64,000 bases of DNA from Schistocerca nitens (GCF_023898315.1 NC_064621.1:14320501-14384500), one strand, 5' to 3'. Positions 11,551 through 23,993 are shown, counted from the first letter of the stretch. Numbers and translations: made by a program. The notes: a model not told the origin generated them from the letters alone.

Positions 11551-14500
11551 TTTTATTTTATTTATTTATTTATTTTCTTTTATTTAGTCCTTCAAATCCT
11601 ATATGTATAGAATATATACAAGGATATTGGACATGGTTAGGTATTTACAAGATAAAATACAGTTTGTATTGCAATCTTAAGGACTAGAAGTAATTTAGCA
11701 CAAATTCATAAATACAACAAACATTACATGCAACATACAAAGTAGAATATTAATAATGCATCTTTATTTTTGTTGTTTGGCTTTTATATATTCTGTCAGA
11801 CTGTAAAAGCAATGATCCATTAAATATGCCTTTACTTCAGCCTTAAAACTATGGAGTTTACCTATTGATTTAATATGTTAAGGTAGGTTGTTGATAATCT
11901 TTATCCCAGTATGCAGTGTGCCTTTTTGGCACAATGATGTTCTCACCTGTTTCATATGAAGGTCAGATATTTGCCTTTTATTGTGTGCGTGTATATCTTA
12001 ATTTTATAATAAGATACCTGGGTGTCTATTGATATATTGTTTGATGAAAACTGATGTTTCATAGATAAAATGCAAGGAAGAGGAAGAACTGTTAGTTTTT
12101 TGAATATGGGTCTGCATGATTTCGTATTGTTTACCCCTTCAATAATTCTTAGTATTCTCTTTTGCATCCTGAAAAGTTTAATATTTGTTGTTGTATTGCC
12201 CCAGAAGATTATGCCATATTTAATTACAGAATGGACATAGGAGTAGTATACATTTAATAGGCCTGCTTTGCTGCAACAAGTTTTTAAGATCCGTATCATG
12301 TAACAGGTTTTGCTTAGTTTTCTTTGCAAATATTCAATGTACCTCCCATTTTGTGTTGTTCTGTAGCCAGAGTTTCAGAAATTTAGTGCTGTCAACACTT
12401 TCAAGAACTCTGTCCCTAAGTTCTATTTCTATGTTTGGGTGGTGCCTTTCTTTTACATTATAGAAGTTCAGTGCTACTGTCTTTCCTTTGTTTATAATTA
12501 GCAAGTTGTAGCTGAACCACTGCTCTGCACTGTTCATTGTTTGGATAGCGGAGTCTTTTAGTTTTTCTTCTGTTTTACCACTAATAAGGAAGCTTGTATC
12601 GTCTGCAAATTGGAGGGTAGTTTGGCAATACTTGTTGTACATAAGATCATTGACATAGAGGAGAAACAGAATGGGTCCTAATACTGATCCTTGAGGGACA
12701 CCATATTTCACATTTTCATATCCTGAATAGTAGTAGCTGATTTAATTATGGTCAGTATATTGCACTTCAACCACCTATTTGTGACCATATAGGTATGTCT
12801 TGAGCCACTCATTTGATATACCTCTAATTCCTAATTGGTCAAGCTTCTGCAGTAGGGCATTATGGTCAATGACGTCAAAAGCTTTAGATAAATGTAGACA
12901 TATGCCTGTCACAAACTCACTTGCATCCAGTTTAGTATAGATTTCATTAAGGAATTCAAATATTGCACTTTCAGTTGAATAGCCTTTCCCGAAGCCATGC
13001 TGTGAAGGAGAGAGAATTTTATTTTTATTTAGGAAATCAGACAATCTCTTATAAAAAACTTTTTCTAAAATTTTTGAAAATACAGGCAGTAGGGCTATTG
13101 GTCTATAATTTGAAACACATTCTGGATTTCCTTTTTTGAACAGTGGTTTCAGCTTTGTTGTTTTTAAGCATGAAGGAAAGGTTCCTGACGCCAGGTTTGT
13201 GCCTATTGCTATGGTTCCATCTCTTAGTAATGAGGGCAGTTACTGTCTAATGTATTTTTTATATTGGATATGAATGCAGAAAAGCTTCCATTTATATCTT
13301 TGTCAATGGTTAGTATTCTAGCCCATTCTATTCTACTCAGTTCATTTCTCATTACTTCATTCTCTTACTTGACAGCTCTTATGTAGTTAGCATCTTGGTA
13401 TCATCAAGTGTCAGATTTCCAATTTTGAGCCATATGCCATGATGGTCAGATAGTCCTGATTTGATGGTATCCCACTCTACTTGATTTCTATACGCGTTGC
13501 TAATTGTATTGTCAAGGCATGCCTCCATTTTGATTGGTTTTTAATTTAAGCAGTAATAATTCATTGATATTAAGATATTTAGAGGATGTATACCACAATT
13601 TTTCTCTTTACTCTAACATCTATATTAATGTCTCCTATGATAAATGTTTTATACTGCTTGTATTTGGTAGTCAGTAAGTTTAATTCAGAGAGTTTCTGTG
13701 AATATCTCCTCATCAGAAGCTGGTTGTTAGTAAACTGTTGCAATAATGAGTTTCTGAGTTTGTATAACCAAGGCAGATGCTTCAAATAGTCCTTCAACAG
13801 ACACGCTTGTGAGGTCTATGATTGAATACTTTAGATTCAAGTTCTTGTTGATATAAATGGACCCTCCACCAAGAGCACTGTTTGATCTACAATAGCTTGT
13901 TGCCAGTGATTAGCCAAATGGTACAAATAAGGTTATTTCCTCACTTTTAATCCAACATTCATTCACACAGAGAATGCCACACTGAATTTCATCCAGCCAG
14001 TGCTGTAGTTCACTGACTTTGTTTCTTAGGATACTGGACATTTATATGTAACAAGAGTAATTCATTTTTGCTGCAAGATGGTACATTGCTTATGTTGGGC
14101 TTAGTTTGATCATTTACTTTAAGTGTGTTTTTTGTGTTGTGATCTGAAGCGCTTTGTTTTGACCAAGTCTGATACATTTCAGGCTTAGACAGCCTTATAC
14201 ATTTCCCTGATCTCGTCCTGAGTTTTGAGACATATGTTCCAAATTGCTGATGCAAGATAATTTGTTATTTACCATACTAAGTATTTTTTGGGCCAGTAGT
14301 GTCTTTCCTAAACCACTTAGGCCTTGACCATACTTTGTATGACAATTTTGTGATCAGTTACAATTGTCAGAGGGTTGATGGTTACAACTGATACATTCCT
14401 TAATATCTAAAATCATTACATTTTTAAACTGTTTGCAAATTGTTTCAAAATACTTGTTAGCTTTGGTTATTTCTCTGTTTACACATGATGTTTCAATTAA

Positions 14501-14607
14501 ATTGTAACAATGAGGTATTTTAAATAATATAACATTTGTGTTTGTTAACTTTCCCAGGGTTGTCTTCAGAGCTGTTGTTGCTGTTTCATTATGGTACACA
14601 TCATTGG
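11551..14607 (-). mobile_element. LINE (CR1/Jockey-superfamily, SGNH-type ORF1), 3' main part
   Basis: Reading on the minus strand, the end of ORF1 comes first (14354-14607; GGSNDVYHN, the SGNH block with catalytic Asn, at the very edge). Endonuclease remains follow (FIIGDINIDV near 13630-13660). RT includes FGKGYSTESAIFEF and HLSKAFDVIDHNALL (12850-13000), YGVPQGSVLGPILFLLYVND (12650-12710) and QFADDTSFLISG (12580-12620). The C-terminal region (VIKYGIIFWGNT, RMQKRILRII; 12130-12240) precedes a 3' UTR ending in an (AAAT)n-type tail at 11551-11585. Several stops and frame changes are present. The 5' part resumes at 17179 beyond a nested RTE copy. Confidence 0.78.
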
Positions 14608-14615
14608 AACCACCT

Positions 14616-17170
14616 ATGTTGTTGTTGTTGTGGTCTTCATTTCTGAGACTGGTTTGATGCAGCTCTCCATGCTACTCTATCCTGTGCAAGCTTCTTCATC
14701 TCCCAGTACCTACTGCAACCTACATCCTTCTGAATCCGCTTAGTGTATTCATCTCTTGGTCTCCCTCTACGATTTTTACCCTCCACGCTGCCCTCCAATA
14801 CTAAATTTGTGATCCCTTAATGCCTCAAAACATGTCCTACCAACCGATCCCTTCTTCTAGTCAAGTTGTGCCACAAACTTCTCTTCTCCCCAATCCTATT
14901 CAATACCTCCTCATTAGTTACGTGATCTACCCACCTTATCTTCAGCATTCATCTGTAGCACCACATTTCGAAAGCTTCTATTCTCTTCTTGTCTAAACTG
15001 GTTATCGTCCATGTTTCACTTCCATACATGGCTACACTCCATACAAATACTTTCAGAAACGACTTCCTGACACTTAAATCTATACTTGATGTTAACAAAT
15101 TTCTCTTCTTCAGAAACGATTTCCTTGCCATTGCCAGTCTACATTTTATATCCTCTCTACTTCGACCATCATCAGTTATTTTACTCCCTAAATAACAAAA
15201 CTCCTTTACTACTTTAAGTGTCTCATTTCCTAATCTAATCCCCTCAGCATCACCCGATTTAATTTGACTACATTCCATTATCCTCGTTTTGCTTTTGTAG
15301 ATGTTCATCTTATATCCTCCTTTCAAGACACTGTCCATTCCGTTCAACTGCTCTTCCAAGTCCTTTGCTGTCTCTGACAGAATTACAATGTCATCGGCGA
15401 ACCTCAAAGCTTTTACTTCTTCTCCATTAATTTTAATACCTACTCCGAATTTTTCTTTTGTTTCCTTTACTGCTTGCTCAATATACAGATTGAATAACAT
15501 CGGGGAGAGGCTACAACCCTGTCTCACTCCTTTCCCAACCACTGCTTCCCTTTCATGCCCCACGACTCTTATAACTGCCATCTGGTTTCTGTACAAATTG
15601 TAAATAGCCTTTCGCTCCCTGTATTTTACCCCTGCCACCTTTAGAATTTGAAAGAGAGTATTCCAGTTAACGTTGTCAAAAGCTTTCTCTAAGTCTACAA
15701 ATGCTAGAAACGTAGGTTTGCCTTTTCTTAATCTTTCTTCTAAGATAAGTCGTAAGGTTAGTATTGCCTCACGTGTTCCAACATTTCTACGGAATCCAAA
15801 CTGATCTTCCCCGAGGTCCGCTTCTACCAGTTTTTCCATTCGTCTGTAAAGAATTCGCGTTAGTATTTTGCAGCTGTGACTTATTAAACTGATAGTTCGG
15901 TAGTTTTCACATCTGTCAACACCTGCTTTCTTTGGTATTGGAATTATTATATTCTTCTTGAAGTCTGTGGGTATTTCGCCTGTCTCATACATCTCGCTCA
16001 CCAGATGGTAGAGTTTTGTCATGACTGGCTCTCCCAAGGCCATCAGTAGTTCTAATGGAATGTTGTCTACTCCCGGGGCCTTGTTTCGACTCAGGTCTTT
16101 CAGTGCTCTGTCAAACTCTTCACGCAGTATCTTATCTCCCATTTCATCTTCATCTACATCCTCTTCCATTTCCATAATATTGTCCTCAAGTACATCGCCC
16201 TTGTATAAACCCTCTATATACTCCTTCCACCTTTCTGCCTTCCCTTCTTTGCTTAGAACTGGGTTTTCATCTGAGCTCTTGATATTCATACAAGTGGTTC
16301 TCTTCTCTCCAAAGGTCTCTTTAATTTTCCTGTAGGCAGTATCTATCTTACCCCTAGCGAGACAAGCCTCTACATCCTTACATTTGTCCTCTAGCCATCC
16401 CTGCTTAGCCATTTTGCACTTTCTGTCGATGTCATTTTTGAGACGTTTGTATTCCCTTTTGCCTGCTTCATTTACTGCATTTTTATATTTTCTCCTTTCA
16501 TCAATTAAATTCAATCTTCTGTTACCCAAGGATTTCTATTAGCCCTCGTCTTTTTACCTACTTGATCCTCTGCTGCCTTCACTACTTCATCCCTCAGAGC
16601 TACCCATTCTTCTTCTACTGTATTTCTTTCCCCCATTCCTGTCAATTGTTCCCTTATGCTCTCCCTGAAACTCTCTACAACCTCTGGTTCTTTCAGTTTA
16701 TCCAGGTCCCATCTCCTTAAATTCCCACCTTTTTGCAGTTTCTTCAGTTTCAATCTGCAGTTCATAACCAATAGATTGTGGTCAGAATCCACATCTGCCC
16801 CTGGAAATGTCTTACAATTTAAAACCTGGTTCCTAAATCTCTGTCTTACCATTATATAATCTAATTGATACCTTTTAGTATCTCCAGGATTCTTCCAGGT
16901 ATACAACCTTCTTTTATGATTCTTGAACCAAGTGTTAGCTATGATTAAGTTATGCTCTGTGCAAAATTCTACAAGGCGGCTTCCTCTTTCATTCCTTCCC
17001 CCCAATCCATATTCACCTACTATGTTTCCTTCTCTCCCTTTTCCTACTGACGAATTCCAGTCACCCATGACTATTAAATTTTCGTCTCCCTTCACTACCG
17101 GAATAATTTCTTTTATCTCGTCATACATTTCATCAATTTCTTCATCATCTGCAGAGCTAGTTGGCATATA
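14616..17170 (-). mobile_element. RTE/BovB-like LINE, copy 2, 5'-truncated
   Basis: This copy is inserted in ORF1 of the surrounding LINE, with AACCACCT duplicated at 14608-14615 and 17171-17178. It lacks the 5' UTR and the first third of the endonuclease and begins at VYMPTSSADD. An open reading frame of 526 codons (14949-16529) covers the linker and most of RT: KAFDNVNWNTLF, GVRQGCSLSPMLFNLYIE and LRFADDIVILSE with an intact FADD box. A frame change near 16520 and a TGA at about 14949 (CYR followed by stop where the family has Arg) are among its few defects. It ends in (CAA)n, read here as (TTG)n at 14618-14630. Confidence 0.9.
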
Positions 17171-17178
17171 AACCACCT

Positions 17179-18171
17179 GTAAGAACTACAAAGTCACTCC
17201 TTGTCAAAGTAAAATTACTGAAGTCTTCAGTATTGCTGAGGATCTGGTCGCACCTTGCTCCAGGTTTCACTATGGCTTCAATTTAATTTTTTTTTTTTAA
17301 TTGTCAGGGTCTTCGTTTTTGTAGCCATCCCTCTTCCAAAACCATTAGAGTAGATTCTGATGTATGTTGTCTTTTCCCTTGGTATTTCTTGACTCTGTGT
17401 TCCACCTTGTTCTTTATCCCTTGCATTTGATACATTGTTCTTTTGTTCTTGCTGCAAGATTTTTTTTCTTGTGGTTTTTATTCGACGATTTAAATATATC
17501 TGCACTATTTGTGCCACAATCCATGTTGTTCTGCTTCACGTGTTTGGCTTCAGCTGTGATTATATGAATTTCATTATCTTCAGGTCCATTATAATAGGGT
17601 ATGTTACATATTTTAGACCAAATAGTTTTCAACCTACATTCATCACAGTTCCAGTTTTTTATAGTTCTCTCCTGTCCCTTTAGTGAGGGATCTAATTTTC
17701 CACATAGAAAATGAAATATGTTTCCATATTCCGTGCAATCAACACCAGTTTTCACAGTTTTCTGGCATTTTCGACAGTGTTCATTGGTCCTGTTGCCCGT
17801 ATTTTTACTAATCAAATTTTCTATTAGCACATCACTGTACAATGGAGATTCACACTGTTGTTTTTGTTGTTTAAGTTCGTAATTTTTTTAGTTTTAACCC
17901 ATGAATTTCATCTAATAGAAATGCTGTAATATTGTCTATAGTGTCTTTGATGTTCACATTTTCATGCGTTTTGTCTTTACAGCAATTCAGACAGTACCAA
18001 GTCTTTCATTTTAAACTTACATTTGCACCCTTATAGTGATAGCAGTGGGAAGACGTCCCATTTTCTTGCAAATGTTCAGTGTTAGTCTGTTAGTCGTTGG
18101 TGCTGAACACACAAGTTCACCTTCGTATTTTCCCATGTTCGCACTTCTTCTTTTATCAACTTTTTTAATAA
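17179..18171 (-). mobile_element. LINE (CR1/Jockey-superfamily), 5' part: ORF1 with PHD-like zinc finger
   Basis: This is the start of the LINE continued at 14607. The minus strand at 17414-17842 encodes a PHD-like finger (CRKCQKTVKTGVDC, then HFLCGKL, then WNCDEC). RIYSNGFGRGMATK (about 17325-17365) sits at the position of the SGNH block that holds the nucleophile; the expected GDSxG is not kept. Near 17180-17275 the frame reads VKPGARCDQIL and then FVVLTG, which with the segment across the RTE insert gives the SGNH order. The exact 5' end is unclear, and the sequence above 17850 is decayed. The Tc1-type transposon at 18174 lies beside it. Confidence 0.65.
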
Positions 18172-18173
18172 TA

Positions 18174-18200
18174 CACTCCTGGAAATTGAAATAAGAACAC
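18174..18200 (+). repeat. Left terminal inverted repeat of the Tc1-type element
   Basis: The repeat starts CACTCCTGGAAATTGAAATA at 18174. It matches the other end in 25 of 27 positions when reversed and complemented. Confidence 0.9.
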
Positions 18201-18328
18201 CGTGAATTCATTGTCCCAGGAAGGGGAAACTTTATTGACACATTCCTGGGGTCAGATGCATCACATGATCACACTGACAGAACCACAGGCACATAGACAC
18301 AGGCAACAGAGCATGCACAATGTCGGCA

Positions 18329-19351
18329 CTAGTACACTGTATATCCACCTTTCGCAGCAATGCAATCTGCTATTCTCCCATGGAGACGATCGTAGAGATG
18401 CTGGATGTAGTCCTGTGGAACGGCTTGCCATGCCATTTCCACCTGGCGCCTCAGTTGGACCAGCGTTCGTGTTGGACGTGCAGACCGCGTGAGACGACGC
18501 TTCATCCAGTCCCAAACATGCTCAATGGGGGACAGATCCGGAGATCTTGCTGGCCAGGGTAGTTGACTTACACCTTCTAGAGCACGTTGGGTGGCACGGG
18601 ATACATGCGGACGTGCATTGTCCTGTTGGAACAGCAAGTTCCCTTGCCGGTCTAGGAATGGTAGAACGATGGGTTCGATGACGGTTTGGATGTACCGTGC
18701 ACTATTCAGTGTCCCCTCGACGATCACCAGTGGTGTACGGCCAGTGTAGGAGATCGCTCCCCACACCATGATGCCGGGTGTTGGCCCTGTGTGCCTCGGT
18801 CGTATGCAGTCCTGATTGTGGCGCTCACCTGCACGGCGCCAAACACGCATACGACCATCATTGGCACCAAGGCAGAAGCGACTCTCATCGCTGAAGACGA
18901 CAAGTCTCCATTCGTCCCTCCATTCACACCTGTCGCGACACCACTGGAGGCGGGCTGCACGATGTTGGGGCGTGAGCGGAAGACGGCCTAACGGTGTGCG
19001 GGACCGTAACCCAGCTTCATGGAGACGGTTGCGAATGGTCCTCGCCGATACCCCAGGAGCAACAGTGTCCCTAATTTGCTGGGAAGTGGCGGTGCGGTCC
19101 CCTACGGCACTGCGTAGGATCCTACGGTCTTGGCGTGCATCCGTGCGTCGCTGCGGTCCGGTCCCAGGTCGACGGGCACGTGCACCTTCCGCCGACCACT
19201 GGCGACAACATCGATGTACTGTGGAGACCTCACGCCCCACGTGTTGAGCAATTCGGCGGTACGTCCACCCGGCCTCCCGCATGCCCACTATACGCCCTCG
19301 CTCAAAGTCCGCCAACTGCACATACGGTTCACGTCCACGCTGTCGCGGCAT
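18329..19351 (-). CDS. Tc1-like transposase, full-length and open
   Basis: The product is a 340-residue DDE transposase that would excise and reinsert the surrounding element at TA sites. I chose the ATG at 19351 (MPRQRGREPYVQL) because it begins the helix-turn-helix region; the frame stays open upstream through the terminal repeat, but that part lacks family character. Order: paired-type HTH with FERGRIVGMREAGWTYRRIA (residues about 14-33), a second HTH near 60-110, then the catalytic domain with VVFSDESRF (first Asp), GIMVWGAIS, FQQDNARPH (second Asp) and SPDLSPIEHVWDWM (Glu). Between the second Asp and the Glu there are 32 residues, not the usual 34 of Tc1. No stop or frame break is seen, so activity is possible. 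Confidence 0.92.
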   Translation of the reverse strand: MPRQRGREPYVQLADFERGRIVGMREAGWTYRRIAQHVGREVSTVHRCCRQWSAEGARARRPGTGPQRRTDARQDRRILRSAVGDRTATSQQIRDTVAPGVSARTIRNRLHEAGLRSRTPLGRLPLTPQHRAARLQWCRDRCEWRDEWRLVVFSDESRFCLGANDGRMRVWRRAGERHNQDCIRPRHTGPTPGIMVWGAISYTGRTPLVIVEGTLNSARYIQTVIEPIVLPFLDRQGNLLFQQDNARPHVSRATQRALEGVSQLPWPARSPDLSPIEHVWDWMKRRLTRSARPTRTLVQLRRQVEMAWQAVPQDYIQHLYDRLHGRIADCIAAKGGYTVY

Positions 19352-19568
19352 GCTACCAGTGTTAAAGACTGCGATGGAGCTCCGTATGCCACGGCAAACT
19401 GGCTGACACTGACGGCGGCGGTGCACAAATGCTGCGCAGCTAGCGCCATTCGACGGCCAACACTGCGGGTCCTGGTGTGTCCGCTGTGCCGTGCGTGTGA
19501 TCATTGCTTGTACAGCCCTCTCGCAGTGTCCGGAGCAAGTATGGTGGGTCTGACACACCGGTGTCAAT

Positions 19569-19595
19569 GTGTTCTTTTTTCCATTTCCAGGAGTG
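19569..19595 (-). repeat. Right terminal inverted repeat of the Tc1-type element
   Basis: On the minus strand this end reads CACTCCTGGAAATGGAAAAA, inverse to the left end with two differences. Confidence 0.9.
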
Positions 19596-19597
19596 TA

Positions 19598-21118
19598 TAA
19601 CATGCCAGACAAGTATTATCACAATAAGTACCAGTTTCTGTTGGACAGTATACACTTTCCATTGCAATTTTGAATTTTACTTATAATGCTATTGCACCCA
19701 TCATTTTCATTCGGCACCATCTTAATATGTTTCTTTATAAGTAACTATTTAACTATGGGTGGGGGGGGAGGGGGGGCAGCTAGTATAGTAATGAAATCTG
19801 AGTCTGATATAATATATATGATTCTCAGAAGCAGACTCCTAACTGTATCATTGAAAATTCTTTAAGATGAGAAATAAATTGTAACCTGATGTGCTTAGTT
19901 CAAAAGGAACTGATTACAGATACATCTAGTAATGGAGAAGCCTGGATGGAATGTGACAATTTTGTGATGTATTTTGCTACTTACCATAATAGCAGAGATG
20001 CTGAATTGCATATAGGCACAACAAAAACTCTGTCAGAAAGCTAACTTGCTTGTACCTATCATATTTAACTATTCTGCTTCCCAACTAACAACATGAATAC
20101 ATATCTTCAAGATTCTCTTTCATGGCTGTGCCGTTATTGTGATAACAACATATTATATTTTTCTTTGCTGGTACAGTTTATACCGCAATAAGCTTTGAAA
20201 TATGACCTCATTTGTATCTTGAATCTGCTTCTCCATTCCATATATACAACTGTTTCATGGTATGTCTGTACATGCTAGCTGCTGCATGGTGTTGAAATAT
20301 AAACAGTTGCAGAAAAACTGTGGAAGCACTGTGACTCTTAGTCTTGGATTCCAATGCAGTATTGTTTCTTTGCTGACAATATACTATTCCAAATATTTGT
20401 TCATGGTTCCTCAATTTTTTAATTTCTTATCTGCTTTCTATGGCCCCAAAAACCTATTGAAGGATGGGGGCTAAAGACAATAAATTTTTTCGTAAATGAG
20501 GAACAGCGATTTGGATGTGTAAGCAGCAAAAAAGTGATTTGTTTTCCGTCTTGACCACTCTCTGCACTTCTTGGGTAGTAACTTATTTAAATTCTCTTGA
20601 TTTATAGCATGTTATTTAACATTCCTGGTACACATGAACAGTTTATGAACTGTGAAAAGTAGTCCGTGCAAGCATTGTCATTTTTACAAATTCAGTATGG
20701 AATCTGTATGGTACTATATTCTTCTTATTCACTATCATTGAAAAACTAAATTTTCCTTTTACTTGTGATTTGCAAATAATATATCAGATTTCTTTTGAGC
20801 AGAGCAGTTAATGGTTTTTATTGTGATTGTAAAATTTTATATCAATTGAACACTGATTTCCACAATCACAAGGCAAGGCATATAAATAATTTCCATAGAA
20901 GCTTTGTCTGCTAATCTACTGTCCAAAGTGGAGTCATGTACTCTGATGCAACGGTATTCAGTGAACTCTTATCTAACATAAATCAAAATATTGGGAACTT
21001 CTACAACTTCAATAAAAATTTAAAAACATTCTTGATTATGCATTTCTTCTACAAATTATAAGCTTATCTAAATTCAAAGATTGAAAATTCATTTAAGTAA
21101 TAAGATAAGCAGCAGTGT
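19598..21118. other. Unassigned AT-rich DNA between transposons
   Basis: I see no gene or recognised repeat here. There is one G-rich run at about 19757-19778. Short open frames have no family character. Confidence 0.6.
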
Positions 21119-21178
21119 CAATTCAGGGTGTCTACGTGGACAAGAAAAAAAAATTCCCGGATTTCCCGGTTAAAAACA

Positions 21179-21264
21179 CAATTTCTCCCGAATGAAATTA
21201 CGTATAAAGCGGGTGAAAATACAATTTCTCCTGGATGAAACTGCATATAAAGCGGGTGAAAATA
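21179..21264 (+). repeat. Two 43-bp tandem repeats near the left end of the hAT-like unit
   Basis: Two adjacent units both begin CAATTTCTCC and end ATAAAGCGGGTGAAAATA, with a few differences between them. Subterminal repeats like these are common transposase-binding arrays in hAT elements; binding is an inference. Confidence 0.75.
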
Positions 21265-23164
21265 CATCCGTGTTAAGCAACAGTATACTTTCCCTCGGGC
21301 TGTAAAACCTATCAGTCCTTTGAGTAGTGAAGGTCTTATACCGGGTGAGGACGTCCCAGCACTTAAGGAAACAGGAAAAGCAATGCGTTTGGAAAGATGT
21401 TTGATGCGAGACAATATAGAAAGATTTTATTTTCGTATTGCGAAAGTATATACACAAATTCCACAAGTTACAGCACGGTAGCTTCCGAAGCCTTAAAATA
21501 GAGATTGCGTTGAGCGATGCACTTTTGTCAGCCAGTCATAGCTCATGTCACGTGATCTCGCTAGCGAATGACGGCAGTTATTCAAAGCACGAGGCCTACG
21601 AGAAAGACATGCCACGGCGCATACGTTACGAACGTGGGCCGAGCTCGCTCAACTCAGCAAAGTGCATTCCTACACCGGTTAACGTAACTAAATGTGTATG
21701 TACGGACGAGAATTGCATCGACTATTGGAATCCACTATTATTAGTCCTACAATGATAGGAATTCCTTAGGCCTACTAACAGGCTCTAATTTGGCAATTAA
21801 AATCATACCAAAATGATTGTCAGTTGCGTAAGGCACCACATGTTCTATGAAAGGAGAACTGTTACCAAGAAGAGACTAAATGCTGTAAACGAGCGGTTAT
21901 ACCATTTCTATCGAGAATTGATTTTAAATTTTGTTGTACGAACAGTAAGACTTCATAATAACGGATTCCAGTACAAGATGAAATTCTCGTTAGTATGCAC
22001 GGACCCGGTTGCGAGTTAACAGATTTAAATACGCATTTTGCCCTCTGAGTTACGGGAATGTGCGAGCTCAGGCCGTTCTTCGTGACGTACGCGCTGCAGC
22101 CTGTCTTTCTTGTGGGCCTCGATCAGTGCATAATACATGTTATGTACTCAACCACTAGCAGCATCATTGTTAAGTAGCACGACCATACAAAGACGAAAGG
22201 TTAATGGGTTAAAGTAATGTAAGTACACTATATCTTCACGAAAAGCAGAACTTTCACATATAATATTGGGCATTTACAATGTTTTGCTGCTTTTTCTCGA
22301 AGGGCGTGGTTAGGCAGGAACCTAAGAATGCTTCGGAAATTAAACTGCTGTATTTGATGTATTTCATACATATACTTTCGTATTACGCAAACATGCAGTC
22401 CAAATGCCGTTGCGAATCAAAGATCTTTCCAAAACGCGTTGTTTTTTGCTGGATTTCGTTTCCTAAAGTGCTCGGAAGTATAAATCCCCTAAACTTTACA
22501 TAAGCCGTTTCCCAATAACACTATTTAGTTTTTATTTCGTGATCATAGCTGCAGCGATTTAGAAGAACCATTACAAAGTGAAGTTTATACCTAGCTGTAG
22601 TCGGTGTCATGTTTTCTCGACAAGTGATGCTTCACCTTTTAAATTGTTTTTATTCGAAACTCTGAATACACTGTACAACATTTAAACACCCACTGACGTA
22701 AGGCTGCAAGCACTCACAACAAGGTCTAGGGATCTTTGAGAGCTTTCTGCGTTCTGCCTGACTGGGATTGGAGCGGCAATGAAGGATGGGACAGAATAGG
22801 AGTCACCATGGCGTCAGCTGGTCAATGCAAAGCGACCCAGTGACTGGATAAAGTGGGAAGAGACATCGCTGCGAGCTGAGGAGGCGAGGTGAGATGACCA
22901 AGCCAGCAATCTATCACACGAAAGACGAGCCACCGCTTTGAGCAGCTAACATCGTTACATGCCTGTTCAAAATCCCAATACCGTGAAACGCCGTAATAAT
23001 ACAGCCGCTGTTACCGTGATTAAATACAAATAAAACAATTGCCGTTTATACATTCAATGCCAAAAACTATAACTTGGTATATGTAAAGAGAAAAAAAAAA
23101 CGTCGAGACAGTATTACAGGAAAATACTAGCTGGCAAATAAGTGGTAAACAAAACATTACGTAA

Positions 23165-23522
23165 GTTGGTCAATAATTAAAGAAGAAAAGTCTGGAGCAA
23201 GAGTCGTGAAATACGAGTTTATTGAGCCGAGTAGCATGTTCTTCAGATGATCATAGACTACCGTGTAGCTAGCACGTTTCGGGTTTTTTTGTGCCCTATC
23301 ATTGCAACAAACATTGGCAAATACAGAAGCAGTTACTAGAGCGCACTCCGCAACATCGAAGTTCTCCAGCCATCGGATCACGCAAATCTTCAAGGGCAAA
23401 CGTTCCGATTCAATAGTCCAAATATACAGAGCTAGTCTGGAATGGAAATCCTTAAATAGGTTTTACAGGGCATGTACAAACTGAATTATCATCCAGAGTG
23501 TTTCCTTTACTGCGGACTTGAT
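23165..23522 (-). pseudogene. Inverted hAT-like transposase fragment
   Basis: The minus strand encodes LKICVIRWLENFDVAECALV and DHLKNMLLGS. By eye this DNA matches the plus-strand transposase segment at about 28420-28760 (LKFCAIRWLENVEVAERALV; DHLKDMLLGP) at roughly 80 percent. It is a second copy of the middle of the gene in opposite orientation, about 5 kb away within the same unit. It has no start and is truncated on both sides. Confidence 0.75.
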
Positions 23523-23951
23523 TAGCAGAAAAGTATGGAGAGGGGGCCTGCAAGTACGTCAAAGAGCAGCGGGAAAACATAGCGCGAAGACAACAATAAC
23601 AGCTGAACAGGGTTTATTACGTTTCTGGGTACGGAGGGATACATAAAGAGTGACATTATCAATGTACTGGATGTCATGTAAAACCATATTTTAAAATTAA
23701 GCGGGTAAATCATTCCTCTACAAGTAAATCAACATGTACGGTGCTACAGAATCTAGACCATAAATTAAAATCGGTATATGTACAACAGAAGGTCTACCAA
23801 GTCCTAAAGCATTTCTGAAATTTTACACACAGTAGAAGAGCGCCTCAGCTGTAAAGTAACTGGGAGGCCAAGTCGTTCATAACTGGCAGACTTCATAACT
23901 TAGTAATCGTGGATTGGAGACGAGAGCAAGCAACCAATAGCAGCCGATAGA

Positions 23952-23956
<5 letters not shown>

Positions 23957-23993
<37 letters not shown>
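23957..23993 (+). repeat. (AG)n microsatellite
   Basis: A nearly perfect AG dinucleotide run follows an AAAGAG-rich lead and is followed by AGGAGG. It lies in the non-coding left arm of the hAT-like unit. Confidence 0.95.

Larger units (their letters stand above)
18174..19595 (-). mobile_element. Tc1/mariner-superfamily transposon, apparently complete
   Basis: A 1422-bp element is bounded by TA on each side (18172-18173 and 19596-19597), the normal Tc1/mariner target duplication. Its ends are 27-bp inverted repeats with two mismatches. It carries one uninterrupted transposase gene on the minus strand. Its GC content is clearly higher than that of the AT-rich flanks, a sign of a recently arrived element. 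Structurally it is the best-preserved DNA transposon in the window. Confidence 0.92.

Noticed and set aside
18816-19600. Open frames on the plus strand opposite the Tc1-type transposase
   Set aside because: They are mirror frames of a GC-rich coding gene, and only the minus-strand product has domain motifs.
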